Shown: positions 14,501-24,800 of the stretch, one piece after another
How the letters are laid out: the number at the start of each line of letters is the position of its first letter
Numbering within the stretch: the stretch's first letter is position 1
Origin: Bugulina stolonifera
Lineage: Eukaryota > Bryozoa > Gymnolaemata > Cheilostomatida > Bugulidae
Direction: 5' to 3'
Assembly: GCA_935421135.1 (NCBI GenBank)
Contig: OW285190.1
Span: forward strand, 19,974,501-20,038,500
DNA: 64,000 nt
Program-made: the position numbers and the translations under genes
The notes under the pieces: generated by a model
Seen by the model: the letters and a program-made list of their open reading frames with translations, nothing else
What the model was told of the DNA's origin: nothing
The model's database searches: none

Positions 14501-15032
14501 CAGATGAACTTGGTTCTTCAGCAGAAGATAACTTTACAAGTATATTTTTTACGCTGACATAGCAAGTGGTAAAATTCCCTAAGAAATCTATATCAAAGCA
14601 GCCACTGGGCGACTGTATGTCCATTTCCACCTTGTGCATAGAATTGGCTTGTCTTTGGATGTCTCTGATACTGTCACTTATAAATTTAACAGCAAGAACT
14701 TCATTGGCGTGGCTCCCTAAATGTCTAGACCCATATGCACACAAATTATCTAAAAATACTCGGGCATTTTGTTCAAAAAATGTATTATCACTGCCCTGCC
14801 CCTTGCTGATGTAAACCTTGGGATCAAGGGGTCTTGGGAATGTGTGATAGTTGGTGTGAACTATCATAAACAACATCATACATGATGCTACCACAGTCAA
14901 CCAAAACCTATCGGACAAAGTAGAGGCACCTGTAGACTTGTCGCTTGGACCAGCTACATTTGGAGAATCGGCCCCAAAATTTATGGGGGTGTTCCCAACA
15001 GAATAAAAGACTCTCTGCCTGGGGGCCGCCAT
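5522..15032 (-). CDS. ERMP1: Endoplasmic reticulum metallopeptidase 1 (M28 family), complete 14-exon gene
   Basis: ER-membrane zinc aminopeptidase-like protein. Coding exons, in transcript order: 15032-14456, 14313-14186, 13926-13821, 13577-13431, 12421-12329, 11565-11353, 10846-10611, 9586-9406, 8928-8738, 8398-8243, 7885-7686, 7567-7455, 6222-6035, 5668-5522. All phases join and total 2676 nt (891 codons plus stop), close to the roughly 900 residues of vertebrate ERMP1. An N-terminal membrane segment lies near residues 43-60. The M28 catalytic and zinc motifs follow: NCHYDTA and ASDD across exons 1-2, NGAEE in exon 2, then [11 protein letters not shown] and [19 protein letters not shown]. 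Exons 6-10 carry the multi-pass membrane region, and exons 11-14 the lumenal C-terminal domain (HYLDGED, then [10 protein letters not shown]). Initiation at 15032 (ATGGCGGCC) gives the family-like N terminus. Nearly every intron is filled with minisatellite, and several copy the splice junctions. Family identification is firm; exact splice choice at the duplicated junctions is inferred. Confidence 0.93.
5812..6018. repeat. 19-bp minisatellite in ERMP1 intron 13
   Basis: About 11 copies of a 19-bp unit (CCATACTGTACGCACGCTA), some truncated. The array begins about 17 bp inside the exon 13 splice donor. Confidence 0.9.
7330..7490 (-). repeat. 51-bp tandem repeat copying the ERMP1 exon 12 end and donor
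   Basis: Three copies of a 51-bp unit, each carrying the last exon bases (TTTCACTATTTCAG or close variant) followed by GTGTGTTACC. Possible exon ends are therefore 7455, 7404 and 7353. The frame stays open through all three, so each later donor would add 17 residues. Confidence 0.88.
8425..8742 (-). repeat. 28-bp tandem repeat copying the ERMP1 exon 9 end and donor
   Basis: About 11 copies of a 28-bp unit. On the gene strand each unit reads ATCTCCAC(A/C)TACCTG then GTAT, matching the real exon 9 end (ATCTCCACTTACCTG|GTATGT at 8738). The donor is thus duplicated about 11 times and the array fills most of intron 9. Confidence 0.88.
8935..9392. repeat. About 33-bp minisatellite filling ERMP1 intron 8
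   Basis: Variable tandem copies of a unit with core TAACACGTAATATAGAGTA run almost from the exon 8 donor to the exon 9 acceptor, so this intron is essentially all repeat. Confidence 0.88.
9590..9790. repeat. Minisatellite near ERMP1 exon 8 acceptor
   Basis: Imperfect repeats of two related units: TAATCAGTAATATATACATG with GGTACGATATACATGG, and a second block with AGCTTCCATATGTTAGTATA. They lie just upstream (transcript sense) of exon 8. Confidence 0.75.
9838..10606. repeat. (TACATA/ACACAC)n microsatellite in ERMP1 intron 7
   Basis: About 770 bp of alternating CACACA and TACATAATA motifs reach within a few bases of the exon 7 donor (GTGCGTGTG). The long ORFs in all minus frames here are repeat artefacts. 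Confidence 0.92.
10980..11302. repeat. Minisatellite in ERMP1 intron 6
   Basis: Tandem copies of ATACAATGTATACACATGG followed by TTATGTAACATG, with an alternating shorter unit (ACACATGGTTATGTA). It fills most of the intron between exons 6 and 7. Confidence 0.88.
11535..12178 (-). repeat. 58-bp tandem repeat copying the ERMP1 exon 6 acceptor and exon start
   Basis: About 11 copies of a 58-bp unit. On the gene strand each carries CCTATATATAG followed by GG(G/T)ACAATCTACTGAGTAT and CTCACC, identical to the true acceptor and the first exon 6 codons (DNLLSILT). Fifty-eight is not a multiple of three, so use of a wrong acceptor would shift the frame. Confidence 0.9.
12385..13355 (-). repeat. 47-bp tandem repeat copying the ERMP1 exon 5 acceptor and exon start
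   Basis: About 21 highly uniform copies of a 47-bp unit. Gene-strand unit: TTACAG|GTATAGATATA, then a further 22 bases of exon 5, then about 8 intron bases. The true exon 5 (12421-12329) begins at the last copy. Forty-seven leaves remainder two, and in the shifted frame the next unit reads GTA TAG, a stop. Confidence 0.92.
13741..13835 (-). repeat. 20-bp tandem repeat copying the ERMP1 exon 3 donor
   Basis: Four to five copies of TATTCCAGACAG|GTAGTTGC on the gene strand. The exon 3 end itself is (TGG)TATTCCAGACAG|GTAGTTGC at 13821, so the last 12 exon bases and first 8 intron bases form the unit. Confidence 0.9.
13927..14052. repeat. 30-bp minisatellite abutting ERMP1 exon 3 acceptor
   Basis: Four copies of a 30-bp unit (AATGTACAGTAAGTTAGTGT then TAACATATGC). 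The array ends exactly at the acceptor TTGCAG of exon 3, but exon bases are not duplicated. Confidence 0.88.
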
Positions 15033-15100
15033 ATTTAATCAATTAGCAAACCAAATTCAGTTGCTAGTTGAATTGGATTGTGATTGGTCAACATACTTAT

Positions 15101-15313
15101 TCATGGGTGTGTATTTAACAGCTGCTTCGATTCGCCAGGTGTCTCAGTGTTGTAGATGTTGATTGGATAACTGTGTTTGTGGGCGGAGGCTAGCGCAATG
15201 ACATCCAGAGCTTCATCGGTAACCTCAAAGTTGGCTAGAGGCATAGAGTTATCTCCCCTAGAGCAGGAACTCCCGTAAATTTTGCGATGCCACTTTTCAT
15301 TCCTGGCGGCCAT
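15101..15313 (-). CDS. Small 70-codon ORF just upstream of ERMP1
   Basis: An intact ORF starting MAARNEKWHRKIYG and ending LLNTHP stops 68 nt before the ERMP1 start codon, on the same strand. It has no recognisable domain, membrane segment or signal peptide. Its start region (ATCATGGCCGCC) and leader are duplicated in inverted orientation at about 18144-18290, where the downstream frame is broken after about 21 codons. It could be an independent small gene, an upstream ORF of the ERMP1 mRNA, or a first exon of an unseen gene. Its function is unknown. Confidence 0.3.
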   Translation of the reverse strand: MAARNEKWHRKIYGSSCSRGDNSMPLANFEVTDEALDVIALASAHKHSYPINIYNTETPGESKQLLNTHP

Positions 15314-15361
15314 GATGTGTTGGGGTAGTTACCGTTTGTTTACATTAGTTACCTACGCGCT
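15225..15361 (-). repeat. Inverted duplication, left copy (start-codon region)
   Basis: On the minus strand this contains GGTAACTAATGTAAACAAACGG (written here as GGTAACTAATGT and AAACAAACGG), then ATCATGGCCGCC, GTGGCATC, and GAGTTCCTGCTCTA. The same ordered blocks occur on the plus strand at 18144-18290 with moderate divergence and one insertion of about 27 bp there. Confidence 0.8.
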
Positions 15362-18143
15362 GCTATGATTAGTTAGTCATTTAGTTAGTAGTCCAAATTT
15401 GTTTTTGCTACCAATTAACTAAAATTTTTTGTTGCACACATATTTTCCAATTATTTCAGACCAACATAATTATTATATTTATCATATTTTGTAACTTTGA
15501 TAGTAACTGCATGGTAATTGCAAATATTGTACATCAGTATATTAGTACGTCACAAAATTATTATTACACAGCTCCTAGTTCTAGTTATTTTGGCTTTCAG
15601 TAGGCAAGTTTACTTTACTTAACAGCTGTAGCATTAAGTAACACTTTTACCTCAAATTAGAATACAGCTAAAGCTACTGTAGTTGTTAATTGTCCTACGT
15701 CCTATGGATTATCCTGGTATCACATGATTGATAGAGTATAAATACTAATAGGTGTATTTCTATATGTAGAACAGATTTGCAGAAGTTGCATATTACAAAT
15801 AAAAACATTTATGTAGACAGACAAAACCAATTCATAACATGGAGTATAAATGCCAATATTTTGACCAAATCTATTTTAAATATTTACTGAATAAAAATAG
15901 CATAAGAACTCTTATTCAATATTTAGAAGTCACTCCTTGCCATTCTTAGGAATAAGATCAGCCAGCTCTTCAAAATTCACAGCATCAGCACAGATCAATA
16001 TTCTGTCTAGTAGACCTATATTAGGAAATTGATACCAGATAAATAAATGCTTCACGCTTACCACACATGAAACATGTTCAATGCCTACTGTCCTACCATA
16101 ACAGAACAGCTATTAGTAGTTACATGATTCTTGCCAAATTGGCATCACATTATATCAGAGTAAAATAAAGTACGATTTCGATAAGACATAGATGTTGATA
16201 TAGTTGATCACTCTGGATGTTACCTATGAATTAAATCCATAACAGCTCTATAATAGACGACAGAAATCTACCAAGTACATTCTCACACATATATACAAAA
16301 CAACAAGCCTTAATTAAATCAAGCATCTCATTTTAACCGTGAAATCCATTTCTAATTGGAAAGCAGTTGTTACAGTTTGTGTGCACGAGTCCCATGAAAA
16401 GAGTTCATAATCATAACCTACTTGATGGGTATGATGGATGAGCACCACACATAGAGTTGTGGCAATGTGCATCGTGGTATCCAGATTTCACTTTAATCTC
16501 CAACCTATAGATGAAAAAAATCAATGCTACAACTCAACCTGCACCTATTCTATTGCAGGTAGAAAGGCTAAGAAAGTTGTGGTTAAACAAACTGTTACTA
16601 AGAAATTAAATAAATGACGTAGGCCTATAAACTTGCATAAGACTATTCAATGTTCTACATTATAATGTTTAATGACTAATTAACAGCCCTAATAAATTTA
16701 GATTTTTTCTTCCATATCATCTTTCCTTTCAGCTATAGTTTAGCTTGAAACCATTCTAAGATTATGCTAAGCTGGTGTAGATCTTTGATTATAATGTATT
16801 TAGGCTATTAACTGCGCTATGCAATTAGATACTACAAAGCGTCGGAATCAAACTATAGACAGGAATGGACAAAGGAAAGTTCACATCGACATCTGTGAAA
16901 CAAAAGTCATAGTTTATAGATTTCTTAAATAAATTTCCTAGCAATATAAAGTTAGCCTATACTAACATTCAAAGTAATGCTGATAGGCCTATAGCACAAT
17001 TACAATAATTATAATCATAATAGGCCTATTACACTTATTATCACAAAAAAATTAATTTACAATCACAAATATTAATATTATAAAATAATTATATAAATAT
17101 AATCAATCCAATGATAAACATGTTCATGTTGATTAATAGTCTATGGAAATCACCTGAATTAATAAAATAATAGTTAGTAGGTATAGTCACTGATCTGATG
17201 AGTGAGTGTTTTTGATCTGTGACTATTGTAATAAACTGCTAGTGAGTCGCGATCACAACTTCACCTGATAGTATTACTATATTTACTACGTAGTAGTAGC
17301 CTATTACCATTACTATAGGTAAGTACAGCAGTGACAGTGGAGTGAGCAAAGTTAATTTAACTCAGCCTCAATCAATCAATCAATAACAGTACCGAGAGAT
17401 TCCACTATAACTAGATAAATGAATGTGCTTATTAATTTTAAACAATGATACTTGCTATAACTTCTGGGCTAATTAAAATTATTATACTATTTATTATGGA
17501 GTAAATTTTTAATTTTACAACAACAATATTTCTACAATAATAATAGAATAAATAACTACTAATAAATAAGAATTGAATTTATTTCATTGTCTTTCCAGTT
17601 CCAACTCACAGCAACCGTACTGTATTCCTACTAACCACACTGTTAGTCCAGAGAAACCCAAAGTATACTCTTGCAATTACATCAATGTTAACTATATGAG
17701 ATTGTATAACTGTTGTTCCAGGAATGCCATTAGTACAACTAGCTCCATGCTCATTTCTTGAAATAGACAGAATTGTCCGCGTGCTATTGAAAGTCCTTTA
17801 TGGGTAGATAATTCTGTACAATAAGCCTATCATGTTAGCGATTAGAGATTTTAATACCCAATAACATGCGGCTTTATTTTGGTTAACCAATCAACGCATT
17901 CACAGATTTTCTACTGATATACGCTGCCGCGCTAGTCGGTTACTAGTATTATTTGGTCGAGTAAACATTCATTCTTATTTCTCTGTAAAGTCCTATTTTA
18001 CAAAGAGATTTTTAAAATCACTATTATTGTGAAAAAGCAGAGATGTTACTAAACAGTTTAGATATAAATTGAAAACATTTTACACAAATAGTATCTGTAA
18101 ATAACAGCGTTGAAAAGTTTTATGTTTTATATATAATTGTAAT
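15362..18143. other. Intergenic AT-rich DNA, no gene seen
   Basis: No exon with supportable splice sites, no RNA gene and no tandem array. It is bounded by the inverted duplication described at its two ends. The left part should hold the ERMP1 promoter. Confidence 0.5.
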
Positions 18144-18290
18144 GGTAACTAATGTAAACAAACGGACGAAATCCCCATCGCATCATGGCCGCCCGTGGGG
18201 AAAACTGGCATCAAGTGACCAATCGGCGTTTAATAGCGGAAAATTTTTGAGTTCCTGCTCTATGGGGTGTTACCTCTATGGCTAGAGGTA
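18144..18290 (+). repeat. Inverted duplication, right copy
   Basis: Homologous to 15225-15361 in the opposite orientation. It shares the leader block, ATCATGGCCGCC and GAGTTCCTGCTCTA. An extra internal segment contains GTGACCAATCGGCG (a CCAAT-box-like sequence). The reading frame after the ATG closes after about 21 codons, so this copy is not protein-coding as it stands. Confidence 0.78.
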
Positions 18291-20572
18291 ATTGCATAAC
18301 ATTTTTTGCATGTTTTCAGGGCCCTTGATTTATATAATATTGGCTTCTGCATGTGATGTTAAAGTTTAGTGTGGAGCATGCCTATAACTGCACACCTTTT
18401 AAGATATAGAACACGTTTGAACTATAAAATATATGGAAAGGAGTGACTCATTCGTTTGAATAATACCGTACAGTGGAGAAGAGTATATTATTGTGAAATT
18501 TATAATAATAATTAAATTAAAATTAATGATAACATAATAATAATTATATGATATAAAATAAATAATATAATATAAATTTCTTTTATATTATATATTGTTG
18601 TTAAATTATAATTTAATAATAATAATATTAAATTATCATTGTGTAATTTAATATAATGCACATTGTAATTATATTATATTAATATTTATAAATAATAGAA
18701 ATGAAAATAATGATAATTAAGATTTTATTAAATATAATTACAACCACAAATAATAACAATATTATATTATGATTATATTTATCATCATTATAAATATTTA
18801 TAATAATTAATAATAAATATAATATAATCGAATGTTGTATTGATCACTTCATTCATGAAAATATAATTCATGAGATTCAGATAATATATATATAAGAAAA
18901 ATACAAATTTTTGTAATCGAAATCAATCAAAGGATTTTAACTTGAACTTTTGCTTTATCACTGATTGTATATTGTAATTTTATGATTGTTACCTTAGTCC
19001 TTGTTACCTTAGTCCTTATCTTAATCTAAGGTTAAGCATCTTGCTTTATAGTCTTATCCTTATCTTATGTGACAACTGCCACAGTTTAGTTTTGCCACTG
19101 CTCCTAGCTCCCACCACAATTGGTATCACTGTTCCGGATTATTGTAATTATTTAGTACAATAATTTTAGTTAATTACAAGATGAGTAATTATGTAATTAT
19201 GTCAATATAAAATAGATTAAATAATAATAGATAGGCCTGTTGAAGCAATTTAAATACCAATGTAATTGCCATTGAAATTAGAGTTGTAATCAAAGCAAAA
19301 TCAAAATGAATATGTTATAATTATTGATGACAGAAACACATCTAATATACACTGAGTGTAAGACTCTAACTTCTAACCTCTTCCTTAGTACAATAGAAAG
19401 TAATACTATCAACTCTATTGCAACAATATATAGGCCGACGATCATTTTCAGTTCGCTCATTGTTTTGGGAAGGAAACTATTATAATAAACAGATTTTCTA
19501 GCATATATGGTAGGCCGATCACCACGATCCGCTGCTCTGGTTACTATAGTATCGCCGTTTCCCTCTTTCATGAGTTCATCTGAGTTCATATAAGCACATA
19601 TAAGCACGTATAAGCACATATAAGCGGTTTGTGGTTTTCTTCACCTGAGTCCACCATTATCATAATATGTGATCATTATACAATGTAGCCTATATATTGT
19701 ATAGGGCTAGTAGGCCAATATACTTGTCTATGAGGTGTCAAACACCAAAACAGTAGGCTATACTGTATGTAGGTTGAGTAGCCTGTATATTATATATAAA
19801 ATGTGCATATATGTATACATATATATAAACTTCCTAGGTTATTTGTTCAGTAAACAGTGGGCAGTCACGTTTTGTACAGTGATCATTGGGAATTACTTCC
19901 CCCTGCCCTTGTGTACAGTGATAATTGGGGATTACTCCCCCCTGCCCTTGTGTACAGTGATCATTGGGGAATACTCCCCTCTGCCATCGATTTTTATCTG
20001 TTACTAAGCTATACCACATGAGAAATCAACCAGAAATTTGTTGAAATTTGTTGACAGTCAAAATATTACAAGCCAAGAAAAATTAAAAAATAAGCATGAT
20101 ATTCATGCCATGTCTTCCTATCTTGAACATGGTACCTACATGTACTACAGCACTATTATTAACATAGTATACGCTAAACCTTCTATATTTCATCGTGATA
20201 GGCCTACGGAGTGTTGGTAGGGTAAAGTAGAACAGGATACAGAGGGTATACTAAGAGTGGCTAATAGTTACGGAGGAATAGTTGATGTAGTGTGTTGTTT
20301 ATAGCATTATAATAATGTACTATCTATGTTGGGTTAGCAGTATTAGCACACTGTATTGATACTTTGGGTTCTGAGCTGTCGATACCTTATCTTAGCCATT
20401 AGCTAAATATTGTGTGTAGATATAGTGTGTACATAGATAGGGTATATTCTATACAGTGTATATGTTTGTTATGCAAGGATATGTAAGTAAACATCATGTG
20501 TATGTACTGTATGACTACCACCATACTCAGTCACTTACCTGTCTTACAGTGTCATGGTTCTACCTCTGTGAA
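18291..20572. other. Intergenic DNA with extreme AT tract and a short repeat
   Basis: 18480-18900 is almost pure A/T with many TAATAATAT motifs. At about 19875-19985 three copies of a 39-bp unit occur (TGTGTACAGTGATCATTGGG core). A minus-strand ORF at 19290-19589 (starting MNSDELMKEGNGD, one hydrophobic stretch MIVGLYIVAIELIVLLSIVL) lacks family support and I treat it only as a possible small membrane protein. The Mondo promoter should lie just left of 20573. Confidence 0.45.
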
Positions 20573-21776
20573 ATGGCAGCTGCAGGAGTTGTAGAGATAT
20601 CGAGGGCGAGGAAGGCCTCAGGACATAGCGGCCATTTTCCCTCCGTTAGCCTGTGTGATGAAACAGACCACACTATCGGTATGAGCAGCCTCCATCCGGT
20701 CACTTATCCTACCAATAAAACGGACCGTGTTAATATGGCGGCTACCTCGAAGGAAGATGATGACATGGCGATAGATCACACTGTACAGAAATTGTTTGCC
20801 TGCATGAGTATAGCCTACAGTTCCAGGTATGCCTGTATGAGTATAGCCTACAGTTCCAGGTATGCCTGTATTAGTATAGCCTACAGTTCTAGGTATGCCT
20901 GTATGAGTATAGCCTACAGTTGCAGACATGTCCATGAGTATTAGTGTATTAGTGCTTGCTATGGTACTACATTGTATCACTGTGGAGCAGTAATCAAGTT
21001 TATTAATACAGACATGCCCATGTTTAGGTCTTCAGCCTGTCAACTGTGGTTCTCTCTACAACATCTCCTCCCCCACAACATCCCTTCTGTTCATAGGAAG
21101 TTATCACCACTGGTCACTTCATCAGCTTACTGTTCTATTACATGCCAATGATTGAACTGAAGGAATACATCTCCCAGGGTAATAGCTACCCAGTAGTCGT
21201 AGTCACTGATAGGTCACAGGTGATAGGCCAGGGCATCTAGAGATAATAATATACATTACTTTGTATACACTGTATAGTACAGTGCTTGTGATTGTACTAT
21301 CAGTAGAGTATTATATGACGTATCTAATGGTTACCTTCTTGTCTTCCATCTCAGCATTTAAATCTGGAATGATGAATTACTCAGTAGCTGTACAGTTAGT
21401 AGAGTTATATAGTTGTGGTGTATTCCATGTACCAGTGGATAAGAATACAACATACTCTCTACCTAATCTAGTCTCATCCAATCCACAAACAGATAGTTAT
21501 GTAGGTCAAATCATTCTGGGAATGCAGCCAGAATTTAATCCAGTAATAAACAGAAAAAGAATAATAAATATTGCTGAAGTAGTCAATAGACAGTGAAAAC
21601 TACCATTGCTACTACTACTGCTACTACTACTGCTACTACTACTACTGCTACTGCTACGACTGCTACTGCTGCTGCTGCTAATGCTACTACTGCTACTGCT
21701 ACTACTACTGCTACTACTACTGCTACTACTACTGCTACTACTACTGCTACTACTACTGCTACTACTACTGCTACTG

Positions 21777-21835
<59 letters not shown>

Positions 21836-24800
21836 GCTACTGCTACTGCTACTGCTACTGCTACTGCTACTGCTACTGCTACCGCATAGCACCAGGGTTG
21901 TGGGTAAACAGGTGATACTTACTATATTCCCATTCTGTATGTGACCATGATATGTGCACCTCTGCCTCAGTTGTCCTTTACAACTATATACAATATTATA
22001 CAATGTACATGTACATGTATATTGATATGGTTTCAGTGCCAAGCTCGCGGCTCCCCAGTTTAAAGCATACAAGGGCCTGCGTATCTCTGTCAAGGACAAG
22101 ATGAGACTTAATAACATAGTGTGGAGGGAGTGGTACCTACAGTGTGAGTACTCAAATATAAATTTTGCACTAGAGTTTCAAAGAGCCCCTGTTATGTAAT
22201 AATATACTGTTTATTATTGTTATGGGTAGTAGCACTAGTCATACTCAGTACTAAGATTAATGTTGTACAGGGTTTCTAACCCATGTGTCAAGTACACGTG
22301 ATTGTTATTAAAAGGTAAACATTCCTCAAGGGCCGGTTTGATTGGATGACTTATACCATATGTCAGAGTAGTATCCATTTATTAGTTTACTAACAAGCTA
22401 TCTCATGATTGAGGCATTAACATTCACTAAATACGTGATAAGAATCTTCATATATGTTATAGTGTAGCAAATACTTTGAGAATCTTCAAAAAATGAGAGT
22501 AGTCTTCTCTTTATTATCTAAGTTGTCCGCTCTTACCCCAACCTCACCATATAAACATGTCTTATCACGTATTTAGTAACTATTAATTCCTGTATGACTG
22601 CGTACCCAACACTGTGATGGGACAGTACCCAACACTGTGATGGGACAGTACCCAACACTGTGATGGGACATGAATAGCATCTGGTCACATGATCAATCAC
22701 TATTTTGTGTCAATAATTCTCCATAAAGCCCTTTGGTCAAGGTGTGCAATGCAAGTCTCACTGCAGTGTGTGCTCGATTTGCTGGCATGTATTCATGGCG
22801 TGGTCATGCTTGTGCATGACCACTAGTGGTGCAGGCTTGTTGCAAGGATTCCCTGAGGAGTTGTGTTTCCTTGCAGCGAGGAGACCACTCCAGGTCTAGG
22901 AGGGTCTCTGCTGCTGGCATAGCCCGAGTTCCAACACCAATCTAGCAGGTTGGGCGGGTCGTGTACCCATCTTACCCTGGATTGGTTTTGAGTGCCTAAG
23001 GCTAGGACCCCATCAACGATGCCGGGGACCAGGTCCCGAAGTCCTAGCACCACTTGCATTATAGTTCAGGCCTATGCCACGATATATACCACCATGTACA
23101 GCAGAGTATATGTATGGAGGCGATAGTATTGCCACAATACTGTGCCAATACTGCTGGTGTTGGTTAAATGTTAATAGATAACATCAAGTCTGTTCACTGC
23201 AAAGCAGCTGGTCATTGTATTATGAAATCCAGTCTATAAAATTGATCTTGTTGACAAACCAAGGCTATCTTAGGTGCGTCAATTCTGCACTGAGCTATGC
23301 TATGCAATATGCAGTTATTCCACTATTTATCTGCAGTGTATATAAGAGGGCTCAATTCATACACAGTATACTATGTGTACAATGTAGTCATAGTGTAGTT
23401 CCATAACAATTCATACACTGTATACTATGTGTACTATGTAGTCATAGTGTAGTTTCATAACAATTCATACACAGTATACTATGTGTACAATGTAGTCATA
23501 GTGTAGTTCCATAACAATTCATACACTGTATACTATGTGTACTATGTAGTCATAGTGTAGTTCCATAACAATTTATACACAGTATACTATGTGTACAATG
23601 TAGTCATAGTGTAGTTCCATACCAATTCATACACAGTATACTGTGTGTACAATGTAGTCATAGTGTAGTTCCATAACAATTTATACACTGTATACTATGT
23701 GTACTATACTCTCTGTAGTCATCATGAAGAGAAAGAACTGTAGGAGACCCAAGATATGTAACTTCTTACCACAGATGGAAGGAACCCACACTAAACCTAC
23801 GGTAATGTATCCCACCTGCTTACCATTTACTATAATTATACCATAAATAGCATGCATTCTGTGGAGTTATCTACACCCTGCATCCCTTGGAGTTATCCTC
23901 ACCCTGTACCCTGCCTCAGAGTTATAATTATGCGAGTGTACAGTTATATATGAATGTACATGTATATGATTGTCCACTGCAGATTATACTTCTGGAAGGA
24001 AAGTATTGGAAGAGAAACAATGAGGTGGTTAAGAATGAATACATGAAATGGAGGGTGTTCTACAAGGAGAGGATGAAACACTGGAAACCGGACAGTAGAC
24101 ATGTGAGTCAGTGTTCAGTAGCTAGTATTCAGTAGCTAGTAGTCAGTAGCTAGTAGTTAGTAGTTAGTAGTTAGTAGTCAGTAGCTAGTATTCAGTAGCT
24201 AGTAGTCAGTAGCTAGTATACAGTAGTTAGTAGTCAGTAGCTAGTAGTCAGTAGTCAGTAGTTAGTAGTCAGTAGCTAGTATTCAGTAGCTAGTAGTCAG
24301 TAGTTAGCAGTCAGTAGTTAGTAGTTAGTAGTCAGTAGCTAGTATTCAGTAGTTAGTAGTCAGTAGCTAGTAGTCAGTAGTCAGTAGTTAGTAGTCAGTA
24401 GCTAGTATTCAGTAGCTAGTAGTCAGTAGTTAGTAGTTAGTAGCTAGTATTCAGTAGTTAGTAGTCAGTAGCTAGTAGTCAGTAGTCAGTAGCTAGTATT
24501 CAGTAGTTAGTAGTCAGTAGCTAGTAGTCAGTAGTCAGTAGCTAGTAGTCAGTAGTTAGTATTCAGTAGCTAGTAGTCAGTAGCTAGTAGTTAGTAGTCA
24601 GTAGCTAGTATTTAGTAGTTAGTAGTCAGTAGCTAGTAGTCAGTAGTCAGTAGCTAGTAGTCAGTAGTTAGTATTCAGTAGCTAGTAGTCAGTAGTCAGT
24701 AGCTAGTAGTCAGTAGTTAGTATTCAGTAGCTAGTAGTCAGTAGCTAGTAGTTAGTAGTCAGTAGCTAGTATTCAGTAGTTAGTAGTCAGTAGCTAGTAG

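Noticed and set aside
21506..22117. Minus-strand polyserine protein
   Set aside because: Triplet repeat in the intron of a gene on the opposite strand, without flanking domain sequence.
22823..23059. Minus-strand 78-codon ORF as a gene
   Set aside because: It coincides with a GC-rich probable transposon fragment and has no recognisable domain or splice context.
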